A stretch of DNA of 64,000 nt from Lolium rigidum (taxonomy: Eukaryota > Streptophyta > Magnoliopsida > Poales > Poaceae), in NCBI RefSeq assembly GCF_022539505.1, contig NC_061508.1:260344736-260408735 (forward strand), written 5' to 3'. This document shows, piece by piece, positions 45,346-56,380 of this stretch. How positions within the stretch are numbered: position 1 is the first letter of the stretch; every line of letters starts with the position of its first letter. The notes below the pieces were generated by a model. The model ran no database searches, was not told where the DNA came from, and was given only the letters and a program-made list of their open reading frames with translations. Position numbers and translations under genes: made by a program.

Positions 45346-48300
45346 GTGACCAAATATCAGGAGCCAAAAATAATCCAAGAAAAGAAACTTTATTGTACAT
45401 AGAGGATGACATGCGGGTCCCATGAGCCAGCAGCTTCCTCAACGTTTCAAAGGCGGCATGGGATCGAAAGAAAAAGGCAAGTGACCAAATATCAGGAGCC
45501 AAAAATAATCCAAGAAAAGAAACTTTATTGTACATAGAGGATGACATGCGGGTCCCATTTAGCAGCAGCGGTATCACCGTTTGAGATGCGGCAGGAGGTC
45601 GAAAGAAAAAAGGCAAGTGACCAAATATCAGGGGCCAAAAAAAATCCAAGAAAAGAAAGTTTTATAGTACATAGAGGATGACATGCGGGTCCCATTTTGC
45701 AGCAGCTGTATCACCGTTTGAGAGGCGGCAGGGGATCGAAAGAAAAAGGCAAGTGACCAAATATGAGGTGCCAAAAATAATCAAAGAAAAGAAAGTTTTC
45801 AACGTTTCAAAGGCGGCAGGGGATCAAAAGAAAAAGGAAGTAGCCAGAAATTAGGGGTCAAAAATAACTCCAAGAAAGGAAACTTTTATTGTTCATAGAG
45901 GATGACATGCGGGACCCAAGCGCCAACAGCTTCCTCAACGTTTCAAAGGCGGCATGAGATCGAAAGAAAAAGGCAGGTGACCAAATATCAGTACCGAAAA
46001 TAATCCAAGAAAAGAAATTTACTGTACATAGAGGATGACATGTGGGACCCATTTTGCACATGACCAAAAGAAAAATGAAGTAGCCGTAAATCGGGGGTGA
46101 AAAAAATCCAAGAAAAGAAAGATTTCAATTGGGCTGCATCCGGACATCCGGGCCTTCGAACTATCCTGCTGGGCCTTTTGACTCGTACAATTTCAGCCCA
46201 CTCCAAAACGAGGAAAGTTCGGTTTTTCTCAAAAAAAAAACAGGAAAGTCCTATGCTTCGCAAAAACAAAAAACGAGGACACTCAACATATAAGTTTGTT
46301 TATGTAAAAATGAAGATTTAATTTATCCGTTTGCAATAGCTCAGAGCGAAATACACTGTTTATTGTCTGGAAAATAATCAAGATATCACATGTTTCTTGT
46401 ACGTGGAGGCTGACATCGGGGACCCATGAGCCAGCAGCGTCGTCAACGTTTCAAAGGCGGCGGGGGATCGAAAATAAAATAAAAAACTAAAAATCAGTTG
46501 GTAAAAAATCCAAGAAAAGAAAACATTTATCGTTCTGAGAGGATGACATGCGGGACCCATGAGGCAGCAGCATCCTAACGTTTCCAAGGCGGCAGGGGAT
46601 CAAAAGAAAAAAAAGGAAATAGCCAGAAATTAATTAGGGGTAAAAAATAAATCCACCAAAGGAAACTTTTATTGTTCATAGAGGATGACATGTGGGACCA
46701 ACAAGCCAACAGCGTCCTCATTGTTTCAAAGGGGGGGAGGGGATCAAAAGAAAAAGGCAAATAGCCAGAAATTAGGGGTCAAAAATAACTCCAAGAAAGG
46801 AAACTTTTATTGTTCGTAGAGGATGACATGGGGGACCCATGAGCCAGCAGCTTACTCAACGTTTCAAAGGCGGCATGAGATCGAAAGAAAAAAACGCAAG
46901 TGACCAAATATGAGGTGCCAAAAATAATCCAAGATTTATTGTACATAGAGGATGACATGCGGGTCCCATTTTGCAGCAGCGGTCTCAATGTTCGAAATGC
47001 GGCTTGAGATCAAAAGAAAAAGAAAGTAGCTAGAAATTAGGGGGTCAAAAAAAATCAAAGAAAAGAAAGTTGATGGACATAGAGGTTGACATGCGGGTCC
47101 CATGTGCCAGCAGCTTACTCAAAGTTTCAAAGGGGCCAGGGGATCAAATGTAAAAGGCAAATAGCCAAAAATCAGAGGGTGAAAAAAAATCCAAGAAAAA
47201 AAACTTTTATAGCACATAGAGGATGACATGCGGGTCCCATGAGCCAGCCGGGTTCCTCAACGTTTCAAACGTGGCATGAGATCGAAAGAAAAAGGCAAGT
47301 GACGAAATATCGGGAGCCAAAAATAATTCAAGAAAAGAAACTTGATTGTACATAGAGGATGACATGCGGGTCCCATGTGTAAGCGGCTTACTCAACGTTT
47401 CCAAGGCGGCGGGGCATCAAAAGAAAAAGGAAATAGACAAAAATCGGAGAGTGAAAAAAAACCATAGAAAATAAACTTTTATAGCACATAGAGGATGACA
47501 TGCGGGTCCCATGAGCCAGCGAGGTTCCTCAAAGTTTCAAACGTGGCATGAGATCGAAAGAAAAAAACGCAAGTGACCAAATATCGGGAGCCAAAAATAA
47601 TCCAAGAAAAGAAAGTTTTATAGTACATAGAGGATGACATGCGGGTCCCATTTAGCAGCAGCGGTATCACCGTTTGAGAGGCAGCAGGGGATCGAAAGAA
47701 AAAGTAAAGTACCAAATATGAGGTGCCAAAAATAATCCAAGAAAAGAATGTTTTATAGTACATAGAGGATGACATACGGGTCCCATTTAGCAGCAGGTTC
47801 CTCAACGTTTCAAACGTGGCATGAGATCGAAAGAAAAAGGCAAGTGACCAAATATCGGGAGCCAAAAATAATTCAAGAAAAGAAACTTGATTGTACATAG
47901 AGGATGACATGCGGGTCCCAATTAGCAGCAGCGGTATCACCGTTTGAGAGGCTGCACGGGATCGAAAGAAAAAGGCAAGTGACCAAATATCAGGAGCCAA
48001 AAATAATCCAAGAAAAGAAATTTTATTGTACGTAGAGGATGACATGCGGGTCCCATTTTGCGGCGAGCGGTCTCAACGTTTCCAAGGCGGCACGGAACCA
48101 AAAGAAAAATGAAGTAGCCGGAAATCGGGGGTGAAAAAAATCCAAGAAGAAAGATGTCAATTGGGCTGCATCCGGACATCCGGGCTTTCGAACTATCCTG
48201 CTTGGCCTTTTGACTCGTACAATTTCAGCCCACTCCAAAACGGGAAAGTTCCGAATTTTCTAAAAAAACAGGAAAGTCCTATGCTTCGCAAAGACAAAAA

Positions 48301-50345
48301 AACAAGGAGATTCAACATATAAGTTTGTTTATGTAAAAATAAAGATTTAATTATCCGTTTGAAATAGCTCAGAGCGCAATACATTGTTTATTGTCTGCAA
48401 AATAATCAAGGTATCATATGTTTCTTGTACGGGGAGGCTGACATCGGGGACCCATGAGCCAACAGCGTCGTCAACGTTTTAAAGGCAGCAGGGGATGGAA
48501 AGAAAAAATAAACCAAAAATCTGTTGGTAAAAAATCCAAGAAAAGAAACATTTTCGTTACGAGAGGATGACATGCGGGACCCATGAGGCGAGCGGCATCC
48601 TCGGCGTTTATTGTTCATAGAGGTTGACATGTGGGACCCGTGAGCCGGCGGCGTCCTCAACGTTTTAAAGGCTGCAGGTGATCGAAAGAAAAAATAAGCC
48701 AAAAATCGTTTGGTCAACAAAATCCAAGAAAATAAACATTTACCGTTACGAGAGGATGACATGCGGGACCCATGAGGCAGCGGCATCCTCAACGATTCCA
48801 AGGCGGCGGGGAAATATCCGAGAAATTAATTAGCGGTTCAAAATAAATCCATCAAAGGAAACTTTTATTGTTCATAGAGGATGACATGTGGGACCGACCT
48901 GCCAACAGCGTCCTCATCGTTTCAGAGGGGGCAGGAGATCAAAAGAAAAAGGCAAATAACAGGAAATTAGGGGTAAAAAATAACTCCAAGAAAGGAAACT
49001 TTTATTGTTCGTAGAGGATGACATGCGGGACCAATGAGCCAGCAGCTTACTCAACGTTTCAAAGGCGGCATGAGATCGAAAGAAAAAGGCAAGTGACAAA
49101 ATATCGGGAGCCAAAGATAATCCAAGAAAAGAAACTTTATTGTACGTAGAGGATGACATGCGGGTCCCATTTAGCGACGGCGGTCTCAACGTTTCAAATG
49201 CGGCTTGAGATCAAAATAAAAAGAAAGTTGATTGTACATAGAGGATGACATGCGGGTCCCATGAGTCGGCAGCTTACCCAACGTTTCCAAGGCGGCGAGG
49301 GATCAAAAGAAAAAGGAAATAGCCAAAAATCAGAGGGTGAAAAAAAATAAAGAAAATAAACATTTATAGCACATAGAGGATGACATGCGGGTCCCATGAG
49401 CCAGCGAGGTTCCTCAACGTTTCAAACGTGGCATGAGATCGAAAGAAAAAGGCAAGTGACCAAATATGAGGAGCCAAAAATAATTCAAGAAAAGAAAGTT
49501 TTATAGTACATAGAGGATGACATGCGGGTCCCATTTAGCAGGAGCGGTATCACCGTTTGAGAGGCGGCAGGGGATCGAAAGAAAAAGGCAAGTGACCAAA
49601 TTTGAGGTGCCAAAAAAAACTCCAAGAAAAGAAAGTTTTATAGTACATAGAGGATGACATGCGGGTCCCATTTAGCGAGCAGCGGTATCACCGTTTGAGA
49701 GGCGGCAGGGGATCGAAAGAAAAAGGTAAGTGACCAAATATGAGGTGCCAAAAATAATTCAAGAAAAAGAAAGTTTTATAGCACATAGAGGATGACATGC
49801 GGGTCCCATGAGCCAGCAGGTTCCTCAACGTTTCAAACGTGGCATGAGATCGAAAGAAAAAGGCAAGTGACCAAATATAAGGAGCCAAAAATAATTCAAG
49901 AAAAGAAAGTTTTATAGTACATAGAGGATGACATGCGGGTCCCATTTAGCAGCAGCGGTATCACCGTTTGAGAGGCGGCAGGGGATCGAAAGAAAAAGGC
50001 AAGTGACCAAATTTGAGGTGCCAAAAAAAACTCCAAGAAAAGAAAGTTTTATAGTACATAGAGGATGACATGCGGGTCCCATTTAGCAGCAGCGGTATCA
50101 CCGTTTGAGAGGCGGCGGGGGATCGAAAGAAAAAGGCAAGTGACCAAATTTGAGGTGCCAAAAAAAACTCCAAGAAAAGAAAGTTGATTGCACATAGAGG
50201 ATGACATGCGGGTCCCATTTAGCGACGAGCGGTCTCAACGTTTCCAAGGCGGCAAGGGATCAAAAGAAAAAGGAAGTAGCCAGAAATCAGGGTGTCAAAA
50301 AAATCCAAGAAAAGAAAGAAATTTGGTTCATAGAGGATGACAAGC
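45346..50345. repeat. Array of ~34 units of ~134 bp within a CACTA element
   Basis: Each unit carries GTGACCAAATATCAGGAG, AATCCAAGAAAAGAAA and TAGAGGATGACATGCGGG. The period is 134-136 bp with frequent indels. I count about 34 copies of the GAGGATGACATG motif or its variants. Larger duplication occurs: 46080-46500 and 48112-48530 share an inserted non-unit segment (GGGCTGCATCCGGACATCC) at an offset of 2032 bp. The array runs up to a CACTA end, so it is the interior of that element. The minus-strand frames in it are repeat artefacts. Confidence 0.85.
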
Positions 50346-50691
50346 GGGACCCATGATCCTACATCGTAAACGGCTCGATCGGAGAGTGTTGAACGAGATG
50401 GCGCGATCGAGAAAAAAAATAATGCTAGAGAGGCTGCCATCTGGGCCCTACATCCCTCGGCGGTGCGGATTTGCGTTGACTCGGCCGGCGAACCCGAGAA
50501 TTCGCGATGCACCACGTCCCGGGCCACCATACGCGACGTTTTGGCCGCTTTCGTCGGGCTAGGTGGCCTCAAAAACGAGAAAAAAAAAGTTTGACATGCA
50601 CCACGGAGGGACCCAAAATCGTCGGCCATGGTACACCAGCAACCACGGCGCGACTTCAACTTCGTCGGCCATGGCAACTTTTCTTGTAGTG
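50346..50691. mobile_element. CACTA terminus (CACTACAAGAAA type)
   Basis: The end reads, in reverse complement, CACTACAAGAAAAGTTGCCA, a known CACTA end type different from the other CACTA elements here. Two CGTCGGCCATGG direct repeats lie close to the end. The adjacent base 50692 resumes a Gypsy LTR. The opposite end is not in the window and should be in the gap. No transposase gene is seen. Confidence 0.82.
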
Positions 50692-51407
50692 CTATGATTG
50701 TGATCTCTTTTAGATTATGAAGTTAACTATTGCTATGATGGTATTGATGTGATCTATGCCTCCTTTCGTAGCGTGAAGGTGACAGTGTGCATGCTACGTT
50801 AGTACTTGGTTTAGTTGTGTTGATCTTTCATGCACTCTAAGGTTATTTAAATATGAACATTGAATACTCGTGGAGCTTGTTAACTCCGGCATTGAGGGTT
50901 CGTGTAATCCTACGCGATCGGTGGTGTTCATCATCTAACAAGAGGGTGTAGAGTATGCATTTATCTATTCCGTTATGTGATCAAAGTTGAGAGTGTCCAC
51001 TAGTGAAAGTATGATCCCTAGGCCTTGTTCCTAAATATCGCTATCGCTGTTTGTTTACTTGTTTTATCGCATCTATACTTCCTGCAATATTACCACCATC
51101 AACCACACACCAGTCCTGGACAGACAAAGCACTTTTCACGGTGCCGTTGCTACTGCTCACATTTATTCATACCACCTGTATTTCACTATCTCTTCGCCGA
51201 ACTAGTGCACCTATTAGGTGTATTGGGGACACAAGAGACTTCTTGCTTTGTGGTTGCAGGGTTGCATGAGAGGGATATCTTTGACCTCTTCCTCCCTGAG
51301 TTCGATAAACCTTGGGTGATCCACTTAAGGGAAACTTGCTGCTGTTCTACAAACCTCTGTTCTTGGAGGCCCAACACTGTCTACAAGAATAGAAGCACCC
51401 GTAGACA
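50692..51407 (+). repeat. Remaining 716 bp of the Gypsy 3' LTR
   Basis: It aligns with the reverse complement of 24583-23872 of the 5' LTR and ends CACCCGTAGACA. Together with 19519-20524 it makes a 1722-bp LTR, the same as the reconstructed 5' LTR length (1449 bp plus 271 bp missing). Orientation is plus here but minus in contig B. Confidence 0.88.
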
Positions 51408-52930
51408 TCAGACTGCAAGAAGAAAAGAGAGCCCGAGCCCAAGCCAGTATTTTCTGATGAGCAAAAGAAGTGGGCTAAGTCATTTTTGAACGAACCGTCC
51501 CAAGCCGCGAAGAATCTGCCTGACGACTATGCACGTGAACTTCGTAAGCAGGCACTCATGTTGAAGGAGAAGAGAGAGCGGGAGGAGGCCGAGAAAACGG
51601 AATTAGAAAGTAAAAAAGCGGGAAACGAGTTGCCCAGCTCGGGGAACAAAGTAAACAATCGATTGCCCCTCTTATAGTGAAAGCCGCCGGTCCGGATGCC
51701 CCCGATATCATAGAAGCTGCGGCAGCACGAGGGATTGAGCGTAACGAGTGCCGGAGAACAAGCGGCCAACTTAGGTATTACTCTTCGTGAACTGTTAGGC
51801 CTTGATGAGGCGCCGGTGAAGGAGGTAATAATTACATATGTGAAGAATGGGCCTCTCATCGAGCCCAGCGCGAGAAGAGGATCTACCTCCACAAATGAAA
51901 GGTCTGCATGAAATGGTACAAGGGTTACATAAAAAATAAAAACGCCAAAGAATATATTTATGCGGAAGTTAGATATGAGCATCACTTCAAACATTACCAT
52001 GTACAAATTCATCTGAGTGAATTGTTCCAGCTTTTCAATCTGCGCGAGCTCGACAAATCTATCATCAGTTGCTATGTTCTGTAAGTGATTTATTTCGACC
52101 CCATCTCGTTCATATTGCCTGCACTATATATATGTCCTAACTATATTGTTGTGTCCGCTATTATACATGCAGATTGAAGATTACGGAATGCAGAGTAAGG
52201 AACATCCATGATGTTGGGTTCATTGACCCACACAAAGTTAATGGATATGTGTTAGAGCATCACCCCGCCGACGTGGAGGCAGACTTGTGGCAGTTTCTTA
52301 CAAAGAAGGAACTCAAAAGTGATATTCTATTTCCTTACCATTTTGGGGTGAGTGTTTCTGTCTTGAGCACATTCTCTTTTGTTTACTCCATGCATGGTAT
52401 GTGGCCGGCTAATCGATGAGTTATGCATGACGTACTGTGCATGTATCGTGTCCGCAGGTTCCACTGGATTCTGCTAGTAATTAAAGTTGACACCTCCACA
52501 GTTCTCGTCCACGACTCTCTGACTCTGGATTCAAATCTTTGGGGCGGCATGAGAAGAATGCTGCAGAAGTAATTATTTTCATTCATTTGCGCTCTATATC
52601 GATCGGCCTATTTCGTTCATTTCCTAAGCTTCAAGTAACTAATAACTCTCTTGTTCATTTAATTTTCTTTGCCTCGTAGGGTTTGGAGACGGTTCTCGGA
52701 TCAAAAGGTCGGTGATTTCAAAAAAGAGCTAGAATTCAAAAGGTCAAAGGCTAAGAATGGTGGCGATATTCAGCCACCGGGGACCAATCTATGTGGATAC
52801 TATGTTCGTGAGATGATCCGGAGATACACCTCCGAGCGGGTTCCGAGTGATACCAATGCTCGGAGGAATAACCTCCGGATCATGCTTAGTCCGAAGCTCG
52901 CTTCCGACCACTTCAAGAGGAACTAGCTGG
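51408..52930 (+). pseudogene. CACTA ORF2, C-terminal half with Ulp1-like protease
   Basis: It begins right after the LTR with CDS matching the position where the contig B copy stops: FSDEQKKWAKSF-type sequence in one frame, NEPSQAAKNLPDDYARELRK, and then a charged coiled coil. Later exons give FIDPHKVNGYVLEHHPADVE, FHWILLVIKVDTSTVLVHDS and PPGTNLCGYYVREMI. The HW...DS...C pattern is the His-Asp-Cys catalytic triad of C48 (Ulp1/SENP) peptidases, so the protease core looks intact by residue. Stops and shifts around 51680-52080 break the gene. The protein probably acted in transposition regulation; deSUMOylation has only been proposed for such domains. Confidence 0.75.
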
Positions 52931-53489
52931 ATGGTTCAGGAGGGAAGTCCTCCATCCTAAAGGAGAACACCATTACGAGGACGTAGAACTTTATATGCAT
53001 TAAATTATGTATGGAAACTTATTCAAAATTGTATATGGTCATCCGATGATATTGAATATATATTGTATATTCCTCTTGAATTCTTTTTGGTTCTAATTTC
53101 AAATTTGTTTGAAATTGTACATTCATATGCATATATGTAGTACCGTAGAATATGTGAAACTCCTTCAAAATTAAAATAAAGCACAAAAGAAATAAAACAA
53201 TACAAAATATACAGAAAACAGGTTTAGGGGGGTGGGGGCAGGTTTAGGGGGGGGGGGCTAAAACCCTAAACCTGCGGCGGCCTTTAGTCGCGGTTGGCCA
53301 GAAGAACCGCGACTAAAGGTCCTCCGCCCCGACGGTCGCCTGGCGCCCACGTGGATGGGCCTTTAGTCGCGGTTCTTAAGCAACCGCGACTAAAGGGGGG
53401 GCCTTTAGTCGCGCTTATTTGGTCGCGGTTGCGCAACCGCGACTAATGACAGTTGCGAACCGTGACCAAAGGCCCTTTTTCCACCAGTG
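52931..53489 (+). mobile_element. CACTA ORF2-side terminus
   Basis: An AT-rich 3' region (52990-53215) is followed by subterminal hairpins of TTTAGTCGCGGTT/AACCGCGACTAAA and the end (reverse complement CACTGGTGGAAAAAGGGCC) at 53489. The next three bases are AGA. The other end at 33768 is flanked by TCT on the plus strand, which is AGA in element orientation. The G-rich run near 53225-53255 forms an inverted pair with CCCTAAACCTG. Confidence 0.85.
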
Positions 53490-54878
53490 AGACTTGTAAA
53501 CTGATGCTGGGTCGCACAAGCAAAACAAAAAAAAAAGCCTTCACAAAAGTTGTGGAGGAGCCGCGATGGAACCATATGTGCTAAATCATTTTGAAGTGTG
53601 TTAGAATGATCGACCAAAATTGCTCTGAATCGGTCCTGAGGAATCACATTTCGAATATTAAAAGTTGGGGTGTTTATTTGTCTGTTATATAGTTTTATCG
53701 GTGAAGGGAATCTTCTATATCTCACCACTCGCATCATGTGGATACAAGAATGGGAGTTTACACCAAGCCTCTGTGTTACTGAGATGCACCAAATCATACC
53801 AAAGAGTGCATGCTGCCTCATAAATCAAAACCAAACTCCAATGACAAAAGGAAAAAAAAAAAGGAGCCTAAGATGATGACGGGACCCTCACATATATGTT
53901 TTTTTTTTGCGGGAAAAAGAGAAGCTGATATTAGAGCACCATTCTTACAGAAAGATCCAGAGAGAATTTTTTTAGGGAACGTTGTGTGAGAGATGGGATC
54001 GACCTTCTTTTTTCACACTAGCTCGAACATGGGAATTCTTCGGCGAAAGGGTTCAAAAGCACCTATCAAAGCATTCAAAATTGAGACCGAAAACGAGCTA
54101 TACGCTTTTTGCAGCGTGCGTCCCTGTCATCAAGCGTAAAAAAGACCTACCTAGCATGAAATGCAGATCGTGCTACGCCGTAAAGCTGGATCCAAAAGGG
54201 TGCGAGCTCAAGCGCGCTCCAATTGAAACGCTGATCCTTCAACTTTTGATCCAACCATGTTATTATCATGTGTGTTTATGCAACTGCTTATTCATCCTTA
54301 GAATTGATCCATGCCTCCTGCCTGCTGAGAGATGCGGTTTGTTTGGCATACGTTATGCGTCCGTGATCGTAGCTAGGTGGCGATGGCCGTCGACGAGCTG
54401 TGGCGCTGCGGCGGCGTCCCTGAGCTCCACCGGCGACCGCCCTTAACGTTCGGTGTAGTGAAAGCATGGTGCCTACCAGCCGCCGCGCGATCTCGGGCGA
54501 TCGGAGCTTGGCCCAACGATATCGTGGACGCGAAAGACGAATTGGTCTTTAGCTAAGCTAATGGCTGCACATGGGGGCGCACGGCCCCCCAGCGACAACT
54601 CAGTCGATGATGGCCACACTTTCTGCGAAAGCAACCACGCTACTACTAAGCTTAAAATACACCCCATCGACAGCACCCGGGAAGACTACCTTTTTAATTC
54701 TGTTTCAGCTGGTTCTCGCAGCACGACTGAGAGAGGCATTGATATCCTAGGACCATTTTGGCGTTGGTGTGCGTTCTTTTCTATCGAAGTGGAGGGTGAA
54801 CCTGGCCTCTCCATCAAAAAAATTTATTTAGATTATTCAACATAGTCTTGCATGGAAATATAAAGATAGCCCACCTCC
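53490..54878. other. Spacer between two CACTA elements
   Basis: A minus-strand frame (53405-53821) reads a protein-like text including LYNRQINTPTFNIRNVIPQD and HMVPSRLLHNFCE, but its last codons lie in the CACTA end and I cannot name it. A plus-strand ATG at 54383 opens 58 codons (MAVDELWRCGGVPELHRRPP), also unrecognised. Either may be a gene or retroelement fragment. No repeats with clear ends were found. Confidence 0.3.
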
Positions 54879-55150
54879 CACTACTAGGGAAATGCCCATT
54901 GCCGGCGCACCTAAAACCCCCATTGCCGGCGCACCGCGAGCCCGCCGGTGCGAACGCGCCGGTGATAAACGGACACTGCCGGCGCACCAGGTAGTGCGCC
55001 GGCGATATCTCAGCTACTGCCGGCGCACCACCCTGCTTCGCCGGCAAAGATCTATTCCACCGGCGCACTACCAGGTGCGCCGGCAGTAGTGCTTCCAGCA
55101 CTGGCGCATGCTACGTGCGCCGGCAATGTTTCATTTAGGTGCGCCGGCAA
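54879..55150. promoter_or_regulatory. Terminus and subterminal repeats of the large CACTA
   Basis: About ten copies of TGCCGGCGCAC in both orientations follow the end. They are the probable binding sites of the element's regulatory protein, by analogy with En/Spm. Confidence 0.8.
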
Positions 55151-55450
55151 TTAATTCGAAAATTCTTTTTTCCACTTTTTTCCAGCATATTACAATACAA
55201 TTTTGACAGCAGTATATATTTACAACGCAGTTCATATTTATACAGTATTACATGCAATATGAGAAGCACATAGAGAGCCAAGTTTCATTTCGGTATCAGT
55301 ACACAAATACGCAAGTCTCGTTTCGGAATGTGTTGATTCATACAACACATGTGCATATGCAACACCGAACGACGAAGTTTCACAAAGTTAGAAGTCTTGG
55401 TACATAGTCGTCACAAGTATCGTCATACACCTCACAATGTAGGTCCTAAC

Positions 55451-55711
55451 CTAAACTAGAATCACATAGAACATGACCAACATGGTCATGACCATCATCA
55501 CGAAGGCCATGGTCTTCATCCGGTTCCTCCTCATGTCCCTCATCTCTCCCGCTAGATAACGGGCGTATCTTCCTTCCGCCTCCACCCTAGTGGGGTATCC
55601 CTTGTAGCTGTTGCCGCTGAAACGGTGCACCTGTCTCCGACAGTCCTCCCGATCGTCGTAGACTCCGGGAACCCTCCCCTTGTACACGACATATGTCGTC
55701 GGCATCTCCAT
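55451..55711 (-). CDS. RNase H1 N-terminal-like domain with C-terminal membrane anchor
   Basis: The frame is intact, 86 codons from MEMPTTYVVYKGRVPGVYDD. Residues about 6-50 (YVVYKGRVPGVY, QVHRFSGNSYKGYP, EAEGRYARYL) fit the RNase H1 N-terminal hybrid-binding domain, the same small fold as the caulimovirus viroplasmin domain. This domain binds RNA-DNA hybrids or dsRNA. No RNase H catalytic domain follows. Instead, a basic linker (RRNR) leads to about 20 hydrophobic residues (TMAFVMMVMTMLVMFYVILV), a likely tail anchor. It lies between ORF2 and the element end, on the same strand, so it looks like a third CACTA gene. The Trp common in the domain is Arg here. The function is unknown. Confidence 0.6.
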   Translation of the reverse strand: MEMPTTYVVYKGRVPGVYDDREDCRRQVHRFSGNSYKGYPTRVEAEGRYARYLAGEMRDMRRNRMKTMAFVMMVMTMLVMFYVILV

Positions 55712-55740
55712 TCACAAGACAAGTAAAACGTTAGTACCAA

Positions 55741-56200
55741 TGCAATGAACAAGTGCCAACTCAAATAAGAGACAAGTAGTATGAACTAAATAGCATGTGC
55801 CTCATACTTTGTTGGTCGAAATAAATAATAACATACAGGGATGGGGTCGGTGAGGCTAGGTAGGATGCACAATAGATTGATATTTGTGGCCTTCACACCA
55901 AGCCTCACCGGCCCCACCCGGAGTGTACAAGTGACCGAACATTTTAATCATCGGCCAATGCAATTAAGAAGTGCGAACTCAAATAGAAGATAAGTAGTAC
56001 GAATTAAATAGCGTGCCTCATACTTTGTCGGTCGAAACAAATATTAACATCCAGGGATGGAGTCAGTGAGGCTAGGTAGGATGCACAATAGATTGATACT
56101 TGTGGCCGTCGCACCAAGGCTCACCGGCTCCACCCCCGAGTGTACGATTGACCGAACATTCTAATCATCGGCGAACTCCAAATACGAGGCAAGTAGTGGT
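55741..56200. repeat. ~217-bp tandem duplication with internal hairpins
   Basis: Two full units and part of a third repeat with a 216-218-bp period. Each contains GGTCGGTGAGGCT (or GAGTCAGTGAGGCT) and, some 45 bp later, its near complement AGCCTCACCGGCC, giving a stem of about 19 bp. The repeat lies in the leader of the short ORF at 55451-55711 and downstream of ORF2. Confidence 0.75.
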
Positions 56201-56380
56201 CGAGTAAATGCAAATAATTATTAAGCTATGTACGCCATAATCTTGAAATATATAGCAAAGTAAATGAAACTACGGACACATGTTCACATGCACATTCATA
56301 CAACTAAATAGAAGCAACTAGTCGATTCTATGGGAATATATAACAATTATTACGAGTACGGAAGTTCAAGGACATATCGT

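Noticed and set aside
45649..50218. Many minus-strand frames with repeated MSSSMYNK, GTRMSSS and AFFFRSHA text
   Set aside because: They are the translation of the 134-bp repeat in one phase; unit-length indels break them and no family is recognised.
53225..53275. CCCTAAACC and GGTTTAGGG motifs, possibly an interstitial telomere
   Set aside because: Only one or two units, placed as an inverted pair within the CACTA subterminal region; not an array.
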